DNA from: JBCCZC01 sp039188505
GTDB taxonomy: Bacteria; Pseudomonadota; Gammaproteobacteria; Xanthomonadales; SZUA-38
NCBI GenBank assembly: GCA_039188505.1
Contig: JBCCZC010000362.1
Location: 1-6,127 of the forward strand
Reading direction: 5' to 3'
Length of the DNA stretch: 6,127 bases
Notes under the pieces: model-generated
The model's database searches: none
The model's input: the letters and a program-made list of their open reading frames with translations, nothing else
What the model was told of the DNA's origin: nothing
Made by a program: the position numbers and the translations under genes
Part shown: positions 1 to 6,127 of the stretch, one piece after another
Position numbering within the stretch: position 1 is the first letter of the stretch
How the letters are laid out: each line of letters starts with the position of its first letter

Positions 1-156
1 CAACGAGAACGTCGCGGGCAATAGAATGGCAATCGCGACGGCGGGCCCAACCCCTGGGATGGCGCCAATGATAACCCCGCCGACCGAGCCGATCAGCAAC
101 GCCACCGCCACGTCCCAACGGGCCAAGATGCCAATGCTGGGCAGCAGCAGATCCAT
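1..156 (-). CDS. TctA-family tripartite tricarboxylate transporter permease, N-terminal fragment (runs off the left edge)
   Basis: Reading leftwards from an ATG at 156-154 gives 52 uninterrupted codons to base 1. The peptide starts MDLLLPSIGIL and is very hydrophobic. At residues 31-38 it carries GAIPGVGP, followed by AIAILLPATFSL at 41-52. The G-x-I/L-P-G-x-G-P motif followed by a membrane segment ending LLPxTF is the signature of the first repeat of TctA (DUF112) permeases. These are the large inner-membrane subunits of TTT transporters, which import carboxylates delivered by a periplasmic TctC-type binding protein. About 30 residues before the motif is normal for the family, so the ATG is a plausible true start, but I see no convincing Shine-Dalgarno before it. 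What lies upstream of the ATG is the antisense of serC coding sequence, not a normal promoter. About 10 of 52 codons end in A/T, somewhat more than in neighbouring genes. The family call is firm; the substrate is unknown. Confidence 0.8.
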   Translation of the reverse strand, partial: MDLLLPSIGILARWDVAVALLIGSVGGVIIGAIPGVGPAVAIAILLPATFSL

Positions 157-171
157 GATTAGAAATACCGT
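156..171. other. Abrupt junction between a tctA start and the interior of serC
   Basis: To the left, the minus strand reads a TctA N-terminus up to its ATG at 156-154. To the right, the plus strand reads phosphoserine aminotransferase from the residues WPLPKIFRLTK (Trp codon at 171-173). The serC frame meets a TGA at 156-158. The few codons between (L-E-I-P) resemble the family only weakly. Hence serC homology is lost within about 15 bases of the point where tctA begins. No inverted repeats, target-site duplication or transposase remnant is visible, so the cause (deletion/inversion, or a chimeric join near a contig end) cannot be decided from the sequence. Confidence 0.65.
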
Positions 172-635
172 GGCCGCTACCGAAGATCTTTCGGCTGACG
201 AAGAACGGGGCGCTCATCGAGGGGATCTTCAAGGGCGCGACCATCAACACCCCCTCGATGCTGTGCGTCGCGGATTATCTCGACGCGCTCGACTGGGTGG
301 AGGCGATCGGTGGCACGTCGGCCGCGGCGGCGCGAAGCGAGGCGAACCTGGGTGTCGTCCGCGATTTCGTCGCCGATCGGCCGTGGATCGACTTCCTGGC
401 CCGCGACCCCGCGACCATATCCAGCACGAGCGTCTGCCTCACGGTCGACGTGCCGGCGGATGCCGTCAAGCGCATGGTCGCCCTGCTGGCAGAGCAGGGT
501 GTGGCCTACGACATCGGTGCCTATCGAGACGCACCGCCCGGGCTGCGCATCTGGTGCGGGGCAACGGTGGATACCGACGAGGTGCGCTGCCTCATGCCCT
601 GGATCGAATGGGCCTGGCGCGAGGTGACCGCATGA
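159..635 (+). pseudogene. serC: Phosphoserine aminotransferase SerC, C-terminal fragment only (5' end missing)
   Basis: SerC is a PLP-dependent class V-fold aminotransferase that converts 3-phosphohydroxypyruvate plus glutamate to 3-phosphoserine in the cytosol. The frame is open from 159. From 171 it reads WPLPKIFRLTK, then an EGIFKG-x-TINTPSML block, then GVAYDIGAYRDAPPGLRIW and a terminal PWIEWAW segment. This is the C-terminal part of the roughly 370-390 aa SerC subfamily common in alphaproteobacteria. About 155 residues remain, roughly 40% of the protein. The large domain with the Schiff-base lysine (the SQK-x-LGGE region in this subfamily) would lie upstream and is absent, so the fragment cannot be an active enzyme. 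The first in-frame ATG is at 258, but it falls inside the conserved TPSML block and is not a natural start. The TGA at 633-635 overlaps the serA ATG (ATGA), typical of a translationally coupled serC-serA operon. The identity is secure; whether the gene is truly broken or only misassembled is open. Confidence 0.85.
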
Positions 636-1804
636 CCTTCCGCGTCCGGACCTACAACCGCATCTCGCCGCAGGGGCTGGGGCGATTCCCGGTCGGTCGC
701 TTCGAGGTCGCGTCCGAGCTCGACGCGCCCGACGCCTACCTCCTTCGCAGCCAGGTGCTCGACGCCGATGCGACGCCGGACTCGGTGCTGGCCGTCGCGC
801 GGGCCGGGGCCGGCGTCAACAACGTTCCCGTCGATGCCTACAGCCGCCGCGGCATCGTGGTGTTCAACACGCCCGGTGGGAACGCCAACGCCGTAAAGGA
901 GCTGGTCGTCGCCGGCCTGCTGCTTGGTTCGCGCGGCATCGTCGAGGGCATCGAGTTCGTCCGCGGCCTGCGATCACTCGAGGGTGCGGCAATGCACGAG
1001 CGCCTCGAAGCCGAGAAGAAGCGCTTCGCCGGTCGCGAGCTGACCGGTCGGACGCTGGGTATCGTCGGCCTCGGCGCGATCGGTTCGATGGTGGCGGACG
1101 TGGCGTTGGCACTGGGCATGAAGGTGCTGGGCTACGATCCCGCCTTGTCGGTGGAGGCCGCCTGGCGATTGCCCAGCTCGGTCGAGCGGATGGAAGAACT
1201 CGGAGCCCTGGTCGCGGGCGCCGACTACATCACACTCCACGTGCCGGCGATCGATGCGACCCGCGGCCTCATCAACGCGGATCTGCTGACCCGTGCGCGT
1301 CCAGGGACCGTGCTGCTCAATTTCGCCCGGCCCGCCGTGGTAGACGCGGCGGCCGTGGGCGAAGCGCTGACCGCCGGGCGCCTCGGCCGCTACATCTGCG
1401 ACTTCCCGGAGCCGGGACTCATGGACCGCGATGACGTCATCGCCGTGCCGCACCTCGGCGCGAGCACGGCGGAAGCGGAAGATAACTGCGCCATCATGGC
1501 TGCGGATCAGCTCATGGATTTCCTGATCAACGGCAACATCATCAACTCGGTCAATTTCCCGCGGATGACGGTGGCCCGGGTCGAGGGCGCCCGGATCACG
1601 ATTGCCAATGAAAACGTCGCGGGCGTGCTCGGGGACGTGCTGTCGATCCTTGCCGAGGACAAGGTGAACATCATCGACATGGTGAACCGCAGCCGTGGCG
1701 ACCTCGCCTACAACATCATCGACGTGGACCACGCACCGCCGGCTGCCGTACTGGAGCGGGTCCGGGCCGCAGAGCACGTGATTTCGGTGCGCTCGATCGC
1801 CTGA
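632..1804 (+). CDS. serA: D-3-phosphoglycerate dehydrogenase (390 aa, single C-terminal ACT domain)
   Basis: It oxidises 3-phosphoglycerate to 3-phosphohydroxypyruvate with NAD+, the committed step of L-serine synthesis. The N-terminal substrate domain includes RAGAGVNNVPVDA (57-69) and FNTPGGNANAVKEL (78-91). The Rossmann domain has GLGAIG at 146-151 and the Asp of GYDP (169) for the NAD ribose. Likely catalytic residues are Arg233 (in NFARP), His274 (in PHLGAST) and probably Glu260 (in DFPEP). The Glu is one position off the classical FPTEP spacing, so it is less certain. Residues from about 321 (RITIANENVAGVL) to the end form one ACT domain, probably for effector binding or oligomerisation. 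No intervening ASB domain is present, so this is the short type II form. The start at 632 overlaps the serC stop, and GAGGTGA at 621-627 is a good ribosome binding site. The same frame is open upstream to 26, but that part does not resemble SerA and is antisense or out-of-frame noise. No clear terminator follows within 1805-1875. Confidence 0.96.
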   Translation: MTFRVRTYNRISPQGLGRFPVGRFEVASELDAPDAYLLRSQVLDADATPDSVLAVARAGAGVNNVPVDAYSRRGIVVFNTPGGNANAVKELVVAGLLLGSRGIVEGIEFVRGLRSLEGAAMHERLEAEKKRFAGRELTGRTLGIVGLGAIGSMVADVALALGMKVLGYDPALSVEAAWRLPSSVERMEELGALVAGADYITLHVPAIDATRGLINADLLTRARPGTVLLNFARPAVVDAAAVGEALTAGRLGRYICDFPEPGLMDRDDVIAVPHLGASTAEAEDNCAIMAADQLMDFLINGNIINSVNFPRMTVARVEGARITIANENVAGVLGDVLSILAEDKVNIIDMVNRSRGDLAYNIIDVDHAPPAAVLERVRAAEHVISVRSIA

Positions 1805-1875
1805 GGGACGCTGCGGAACGGGCGCACTTGATCGGGGGCAAGGTGAACGGGCCGAGCGGCCGCTAGGATGCAGTC

Positions 1876-2268
1876 ATGGCCGCTTTCACCTCACGGCGCC
1901 TCGCGCGCGAGCATCGGACCATGGCCGCCATGGTCCGGATCTACTGCGTGGACCACCATCCCGACGCCGCGGCACATCCCTGCCCGGGCTGCATGGGTTT
2001 TCTCGCCTATGCGGCAAAGCGGCTGGAGAAGTGTCCCTACGGCGACGACAAGCCGACCTGTGCGCGGTGTCCGATCCACTGCTACAAACGCGCTCAACGC
2101 GAGCAGGCCCGCGCCATCATGCGCCATGCAGGTCCGCGCATGGCCTGGCGCCATCCGTGGCTCGCACTCCGCCACATGTTCGATCGTTTCCGCCGTGTCG
2201 AGGATCCGATGGATCGGCGGCAGCGCCTGCGTGCCGCTCAGTTCGAGGACCCCGCCAGGCGCAGCTGA
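1876..2268 (+). CDS. ygbA: YgbA / nitrous oxide-stimulated promoter family protein (130 aa)
   Basis: A small cytosolic cysteine-rich protein of the YgbA_NO family; its biochemical role is not established. Enterobacterial ygbA is known as an NsrR-regulated gene linked to nitrosative stress. The family pattern is clear: REHRTMAAMVRIYC (11-24), two His (27-28), CPGC (36-39), then KCPYGDDKPTCARCPIHCYK (52-71) and MRHAGPRMAWRHP (82-94), with LALRHMFD after it. The cysteines at 24, 36, 39, 53, 62, 65 and 69 look suited to binding a metal or Fe-S cluster (inference). The C-terminal 25 residues or so are basic and poorly conserved. AGGA at 1865-1868, 7 nt before the ATG, supports the start; a later ATG at 1921 would cut into the conserved N-terminus. 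The gene lies 71 bp after serA on the same strand and could be read through from it, or have its own promoter, which I cannot identify. No NsrR-like operator was recognised. Its 3' end overlaps the opposing hydrolase by 31 bp. Confidence 0.88.
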   Translation: MAAFTSRRLAREHRTMAAMVRIYCVDHHPDAAAHPCPGCMGFLAYAAKRLEKCPYGDDKPTCARCPIHCYKRAQREQARAIMRHAGPRMAWRHPWLALRHMFDRFRRVEDPMDRRQRLRAAQFEDPARRS

Positions 2269-3312
2269 GCCGAGATCCGACCCACAAGGCCGCGCAGGTC
2301 AACGCGGCCATCCCGGTTGGTCTGGACGGCGATCGTGAGGCCGGTCTCCGGCACGTGCATGACGCGTGTCCGGTAGCCCGGCCAGAGACCGCCGTGATTG
2401 AGCGTGCCAGCATCGTGATCGACGAAGATCCCGTAGCCATAGTGCCAGTCCGGCGCCGTCGGATTGCGCCAGCCGCCGGCGGCCATCTGCGCCAGATGGT
2501 GCGGCCAGTGTTTGTGAACCGCGCCGAAGAACGCCACCAGCTGCGTGGGCGTGGTGATCAGCCCGCCGCCGGTCCATTCAGTCCGCGGATCGAGCTTCAT
2601 CCGGCCGTCCTTCTTCAGATTGCGACCGCGACCGCCACCCATGTAACCGGTCGCGATGTTGCGCGGCGCGGTCTCCGTCTGCGGCCGGATGCCGTCGAGG
2701 CCGAGGGGGTCGAGCACGTGCTGTCGCAGGAGGTCGTAGTAGCTCGCACCGGCGGCGGCTTCGAGGGCACGGCCGAGCACCAGGTAGCCCGCGTCGGTGT
2801 ACCGATAGCCCGCGCCGGCGTCGAAGAGCGGTCGACCGCGATCGGCGATGTCGATCAGCTCCTCCGGCGTGAAGTACGCGCTGCCGTGTCGCAGCACGCG
2901 CCAAAGCATCCCGCTGTTGAAGGCCAGGGTTCCCGGGTAGTCACGGAGCCCGCTCGAATGCGAGAGGAGGTGCCGGATTCGCATCGTCTCCGCATTGGGC
3001 AGCTTTCGGAACCAGGGTCGATCGCCGAGCCACTTCGACGCCGGGTCGTCGAGGGACAGGACGCCGGCCTCGGCGAGGCGCAGGGTGAGAAGGGCCGCGA
3101 AGGTCTTGCCGGTGCTGCCGCCAGGCATCCCGATATCGTCGTCGAGCGGTGCGCCGGTTTCGCGGTCGGCAACCCCGACGGCCGCGCTGATGGCCCGGCA
3201 TTCGCTGTTCCACCCGCTGGGCTTCGAGGAGCGTTGCCAGGATCTGATCGTCGAAGGGGACCGACACGGCGGCCTGCGCGAGGAAGAGAAGAACGAATGC
3301 TGATGCCCGCAT
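2238..3312 (-). CDS. Secreted serine hydrolase, class C beta-lactamase fold, with an apparent +1 frameshift near 3192
   Basis: The catalytic part (frame open from 3128 to 2238, 296 codons from the ATG at 3128) has the active-site S-T-G-K of GGSTGK just after that ATG, then HLLSHSSGL, a YTD replacing the usual Y-x-N (in GYRYTDAGY), GGGLITTP and the HGG triad motif (in LNHGGLWPGY). These mark the penicillin-binding-protein-like serine hydrolases (Pfam beta-lactamase). The substrate is unknown; a peptidase, esterase or lactamase role is possible. The ATG at 3128 is unlikely to be native. In another frame, the ATG at 3312-3310 has a strong GGAGG 8 nt upstream and encodes the signal peptide MRASAFVLLFLAQAAVS, then a helix ending EQRMPG at residue 40. 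Skipping one C (base 3192 or 3193) continues directly as ISAAVGVADRETGAPLDDDI-GMPGGSTGK. That gives a 357-aa exported protein with Ser66, Lys69, Tyr171 and His306, of normal family length. As printed, the gene is split into two frames: either a recent pseudogene or a sequencing indel. Intergenic sequence and a terminator separate it from the receptor gene upstream. Confidence 0.85.
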
Positions 3313-3320
3313 CGCCGATG

Positions 3321-3325
3321 CCTCC
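3321..3325 (-). promoter_or_regulatory. Ribosome binding site of the serine hydrolase (decides the 3312 start)
   Basis: The plus strand reads CCTCC, that is GGAGG on the coding strand, with 8 nt to the ATG at 3312-3310. It is the best Shine-Dalgarno in the window and is followed by a signal-peptide reading frame. It therefore argues that translation of the hydrolase was meant to start here and not at the downstream ATG at 3128. Confidence 0.75.
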
Positions 3326-3434
3326 GGGTTCGGGGTCAGCTTCAGGCTAGGCGACGGCGTGGCGCCAGTCCCGATCGGCAGGTCGGGTCTCACAGGGTGC
3401 CACCGCGGGTCGCGCGACGTGCACCGGGGCACAG

Positions 3435-3462
3435 AAAAGGCCGCCCCCGAATGGGGACGGCC
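3435..3462 (-). terminator. Rho-independent terminator of the TonB-dependent receptor gene
   Basis: On the minus strand the sequence reads GGCCGTCCCC, loop ATTC, GGGGGCGGCC, then TTTTCT. The two arms form a 10-bp GC-rich stem with a single G-U wobble, followed at once by a short U-tract. It starts 69 nt after the receptor's stop codon and lies upstream of the hydrolase ribosome binding site, so it should end receptor transcription before the hydrolase. Read on the plus strand, the stem has a C-A mismatch and no T-tract after it, so it works in one direction only. Confidence 0.8.
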
Positions 3463-3531
3463 AGCAGTTGCAAGGAAGTCAGGTTCTGGTTCTGCGGCGC
3501 GAGTGCCTACGCGCCGTTTCCGCGGGCCTGG

Positions 3532-6127
3532 TCAGTTCCAACGCTTCTGCCATTGGAGGTACCACTCGCGCCCGAAGGGCGTGTAGTAGCCACCGGCGTC
3601 GATGTACCAGGGCCAGCCGGAATCGGTGGGATCGACCGGGGGCTCCTCGTCGAAGAGGTTGTTCACCCCGAGCTGGAAATCGCCCCAATCGCCCGCGGCG
3701 TAGCGGAGCGACGTGTTCACCACGATGTAGTCGTCGACGAACTGGCTGTCCGGCACGTTGCCCGAGTCGTCCGCGAAAGCGTTGATGCCCGGAAGCTCGT
3801 CGACGTAGGACGCGCGCATCGTCGCGCCAAAGTCGTTGTAGCTCCAGTCGACCGTCAGGTTATGACGGAACTCGGGAATCGACGACAGCGCGATGTTCTC
3901 GACCGACGGCTGGCCGTCGGCGAACTGCGTCTCGAGGCTGTTCGTCCACGTGGTTTCCCAGGTCAGGTCGAAGCCGCCCCAGCGATCCGTGTCGTAACCG
4001 TAGCGAATGGTCGCGTCGACGCCGTCGATCCGCTGCGAGGACAGGTTCAGCGCCTGGGCTCGGATCTCGCCGTTGGTGATGTTGCCCTGGGCGTCCCGGG
4101 TAATCAGATCGCAGAAGCTCTGGTCGGGGATGCCGGTGTTGAGGCCAGCGCACTGGTTCAGGATGAACTGCGAGGACGGCGCCGCAATGATGTTCTCCAG
4201 CTCGACGTCGTAGTAGTCCAGCGTCAGGGAGAAGTCGTCGAAGGCCTCCCAGACGATGCCGACGTTCATGCTCTCGCCTTCCTCCTCCTCGAGGTCGATG
4301 TTCGAGCCGATCAGCGTACGCACGCTCTGGACCACGTCGCAGGGATCGCTCGAATCATCCGGGTCGATGCCGCCGGGCATGTTGGGGTCGCCGCCCGCTG
4401 CCAGGCACTGGGGCGTGTCGATCGGGCTCGAGAACGCCCGCGTGGTCGATCCGAACAGGCGCTGCATGTCCGGCGCGCGGAAGGTCGTGCCGTAGCTCGC
4501 CCGAACCAGCAGGTTGTCCAGCGGACGCCACTCGAGCGTGCCCTTGCCCGTCGGTGCGGAACCGGTCTGCGAGGCGTCGTCGTAGTCGTCATAGCGACCG
4601 GCAAGTGACAGCACCAACGTGTCGTGCACGGGGAAGGATGCTTCGATGCCGATCGCGTAGCGCTCCCGCTCGCCGCCCCCGGCGCTACCGCCGTCGGACG
4701 CATCGCCGAGCAGGGTGATCGCGTCGCGGTCGTCGACGAAGGACTGGTCCTCGTATTCGACGATGCCCGCCATGCCGATATTGCCGCCGGGAAGGGCCCA
4801 CGGCGTATCGCCGGAGATCTGGAAGTCGAGCACCTGATTCTCGGACTCGGCGTCGGTGAAGGGCGAGAAGCTCGCGCGCTGCACCACCTCGGGTGGAATC
4901 GGATCGAACGGGCCGACCTCGCCGGTTTCGAAGGCCGCATCGAGCACGGACAGGATGACCGAACCGCCGCGGCGGCTGAAGAAGTCCTGCTTGTTGATCG
5001 AGTAACCGGCCTCCCAGTCCCACTGGTAACCGATGGTTCCCTGGAGGCCGAACAGGGCGCCCATGGACTGGATCTCGGCGTCGGTGGTCCGAGGTCCGAA
5101 CTCGACCAGTCGCCGGAACACGGCGGTCGGAGCGCCGTCCGGGCCCGGGAACACCCCGCCGTTACCGGGCACCAGCGGGTTTGCCGCGCCGCCGCCAAAG
5201 GCGTTCGGACTGGTACTGCCGTAGGCAAATGGCTCGATCTGGACGAAGGTGTCGGAACGGTTGTAGCGGAAGCTCGCGAACGCCTTGATGTCGTCGGTCA
5301 TCTCGTGCTCGACCCGGCCGGACAAGGTCACGCGTCGGTTCTCGGGAAAGAGCTGGCGAAAGGCCGTGCGATTGAAGCCGCAGGTGTTCTGGCCGATGAA
5401 CTGCCCGCTGCCGGGCGAGCCCGGGGGGATACCAGCCGTGCCGATGGCGCCGTCGCCGTTGCCGCAGTTGGGATCGGGCGTGATGGCGAAGGTGGTCAGG
5501 TCGATGGTGTTCGCACCGAAGACGGAATAGACGCCACGACCGAGCGGGTCGGCGATGTCGGACTCCGCGTAGCTCCGCTGCGTCGACATGAGCGCGTCGT
5601 TGTGGTCGTACTGGATCGTGAAGTAGACGCTGGTCTCGTCAAAGGCCTTGCCGGCGACGAACTCGATCTGCTCGGTCTGGTAGCCGCCGTCGCTGGTGTC
5701 GCCGGCGCGCAGGCGAGTCTGAATCCCGTCGAACTCCTTGCGGGTGATGATGTTGACCACGCCGCCGATGGCGTCCGAGCCATAGATGGCCGAGGCGCCG
5801 TCAGTCAGGACCTCGATGCGCTCGATGATGGCCGTCGGGATCGTGGCGGTATCGTAGAACTGGGTCGTGCCGCCGATACCCAGCGGGTAGACGGGAACGC
5901 GCCGGCCGTCGACCAGGATCAGCGTGCGGCCGGTGCCGAACCCTCGCAGATTCACGCCCGACGCCGCCGGCGTGAAGCCGAAGACAAAGGTCTGGGCGAG
6001 CGAACCTCCGGTGTTCTGGGTGAGGCTGTCGAGCACGTCCTGAACGGTGCGGTAACCTTGGTTTTCAAAATCCTGGCGCTCGAAAACCAGGACCGGCGTT
6101 GGTCCCTCGACCTCGCTGCGCTTGAGA
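3532..6127 (-). CDS. TonB-dependent outer-membrane receptor, N-terminus beyond the right edge
   Basis: An outer-membrane beta-barrel with an N-terminal plug that imports a bound ligand using TonB-ExbBD energy; the ligand is unknown. The visible 864 residues begin at the window edge with LKRSEVEGPTPVLVFERQDF, already plug domain, so the GTG at 6036 inside the plug is not the start. The signal peptide and TonB box lie outside. Plug motifs are NLRGFGTGRTLILVDGRRV (59-77) and IERIEVLTDGASAIYGSDAI (101-120) followed by GGVVNIITRK. Barrel motifs include GTTFRAPDMQRLF (546-558), an E-E-E-x-E-S-x-N stretch and DYYDVELENII (608-618) typical of late strands, and VNNLFDEEPP (821-830). The chain ends with aromatic-rich WYLQWQKRWN, as expected for a BAM-recognised last strand. 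Cysteines occur as pairs (221/249, 574/596, 659/672) in probable extracellular loops, consistent with disulfides. The size and plug style match proteobacterial receptors of about 900-1000 aa often annotated only as 'TonB-dependent receptor'. A terminator follows at 3435-3462. Confidence 0.95.
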   Translation of the reverse strand, partial: LKRSEVEGPTPVLVFERQDFENQGYRTVQDVLDSLTQNTGGSLAQTFVFGFTPAASGVNLRGFGTGRTLILVDGRRVPVYPLGIGGTTQFYDTATIPTAIIERIEVLTDGASAIYGSDAIGGVVNIITRKEFDGIQTRLRAGDTSDGGYQTEQIEFVAGKAFDETSVYFTIQYDHNDALMSTQRSYAESDIADPLGRGVYSVFGANTIDLTTFAITPDPNCGNGDGAIGTAGIPPGSPGSGQFIGQNTCGFNRTAFRQLFPENRRVTLSGRVEHEMTDDIKAFASFRYNRSDTFVQIEPFAYGSTSPNAFGGGAANPLVPGNGGVFPGPDGAPTAVFRRLVEFGPRTTDAEIQSMGALFGLQGTIGYQWDWEAGYSINKQDFFSRRGGSVILSVLDAAFETGEVGPFDPIPPEVVQRASFSPFTDAESENQVLDFQISGDTPWALPGGNIGMAGIVEYEDQSFVDDRDAITLLGDASDGGSAGGGERERYAIGIEASFPVHDTLVLSLAGRYDDYDDASQTGSAPTGKGTLEWRPLDNLLVRASYGTTFRAPDMQRLFGSTTRAFSSPIDTPQCLAAGGDPNMPGGIDPDDSSDPCDVVQSVRTLIGSNIDLEEEEGESMNVGIVWEAFDDFSLTLDYYDVELENIIAAPSSQFILNQCAGLNTGIPDQSFCDLITRDAQGNITNGEIRAQALNLSSQRIDGVDATIRYGYDTDRWGGFDLTWETTWTNSLETQFADGQPSVENIALSSIPEFRHNLTVDWSYNDFGATMRASYVDELPGINAFADDSGNVPDSQFVDDYIVVNTSLRYAAGDWGDFQLGVNNLFDEEPPVDPTDSGWPWYIDAGGYYTPFGREWYLQWQKRWN

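Noticed and set aside
8..19. The 12-mer AACGTCGCGGGC (reading N-V-A-G after N-E) also occurs at 1613-1624 in the serA ACT domain, suggesting a serA duplication at the left edge
   Set aside because: The left copy is fully explained by minus-strand TctA coding (LLPATFSL region), and similarity stops after the 12-mer; it is chance in GC-rich sequence.
26..631. N-terminal extension of 202 residues on SerA (open frame from 26)
   Set aside because: This part crosses the antisense of tctA and an off-frame of serC, looks compositionally random, and SerA has its own ribosome binding site and family-typical start at 632.
974..1777. 267-codon minus-strand open frame opposite serA
   Set aside because: His/Arg/Asp-rich antisense translation of a conserved enzyme gene, with no domain features.
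1805..1875. Possible terminator between serA and the YgbA-type gene (GGCC-GAGC-GGCC)
   Set aside because: Only a 4-bp stem and no T-run follows; too weak to call.
3186..3201. Programmed ribosomal frameshift in the hydrolase gene
   Set aside because: No slippery heptamer, rare-codon pause or stimulatory structure is evident, and the signal-peptide frame is not a useful product alone.
2031..3350. 439-codon plus-strand open frame opposite the serine hydrolase
   Set aside because: No family resemblance; Arg/Ala/Gly-rich shadow frame of a high-GC gene whose minus-strand reading has clear catalytic motifs.
3397..4608. 403-codon plus-strand open frame opposite the TonB-dependent receptor
   Set aside because: Antisense shadow; the V/R/A-rich translation mirrors receptor codons and has no recognisable domain or ribosome binding site.
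1..6127. A previously undescribed multi-gene system, CRISPR array or mobile element
   Set aside because: Every long stretch is explained by known families; no direct-repeat arrays, terminal inverted repeats, transposase or phage genes were seen.

Overview
The window is GC-rich (about two thirds G+C by eye, with strongly G/C-ending codons) and gene-dense. The gene set fits a Gram-negative bacterium, most plausibly a proteobacterium: a TonB-dependent outer-membrane receptor, a YgbA-type protein, a serCA-type serine operon and a secreted beta-lactamase-fold serine hydrolase. I cannot name a genus.

Left part (1-1804). On the minus strand, bases 1-156 encode the first 52 residues of a TctA-type tripartite tricarboxylate transporter permease that runs off the left edge. 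It abuts, head to tail-fragment, the C-terminal 40% or so of phosphoserine aminotransferase (serC) on the plus strand. The serC N-terminal part, including the PLP-binding lysine, is absent, so about 156-170 is a sharp junction: a real rearrangement or a chimeric assembly join. The serC fragment overlaps serA (phosphoglycerate dehydrogenase, complete, 390 aa) by ATGA. These two enzymes catalyse the first two steps of L-serine synthesis from 3-phosphoglycerate.

Middle part (1805-3531). A small cysteine-rich YgbA / 'nitrous oxide-stimulated promoter' family gene lies on the plus strand. It converges, with a 31-bp overlap of 3' ends, on a minus-strand serine hydrolase (class C beta-lactamase fold). 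The hydrolase has a strong ribosome binding site and signal peptide at 3312, but one extra base near 3192 throws that start out of frame with the catalytic domain. Removing it gives a continuous 357-aa secreted enzyme. The 219-bp gap upstream holds that ribosome binding site and a good intrinsic terminator for the next gene.

Right part (3532-6127). This is one large minus-strand TonB-dependent receptor, complete at its C-terminus and cut by the right window edge inside the plug domain.

I found no RNA genes, CRISPR, insertion sequences or novel multi-gene system. The points worth a second look are the tctA/serC junction and the hydrolase frameshift, either of which could be biology or a sequence/assembly error.
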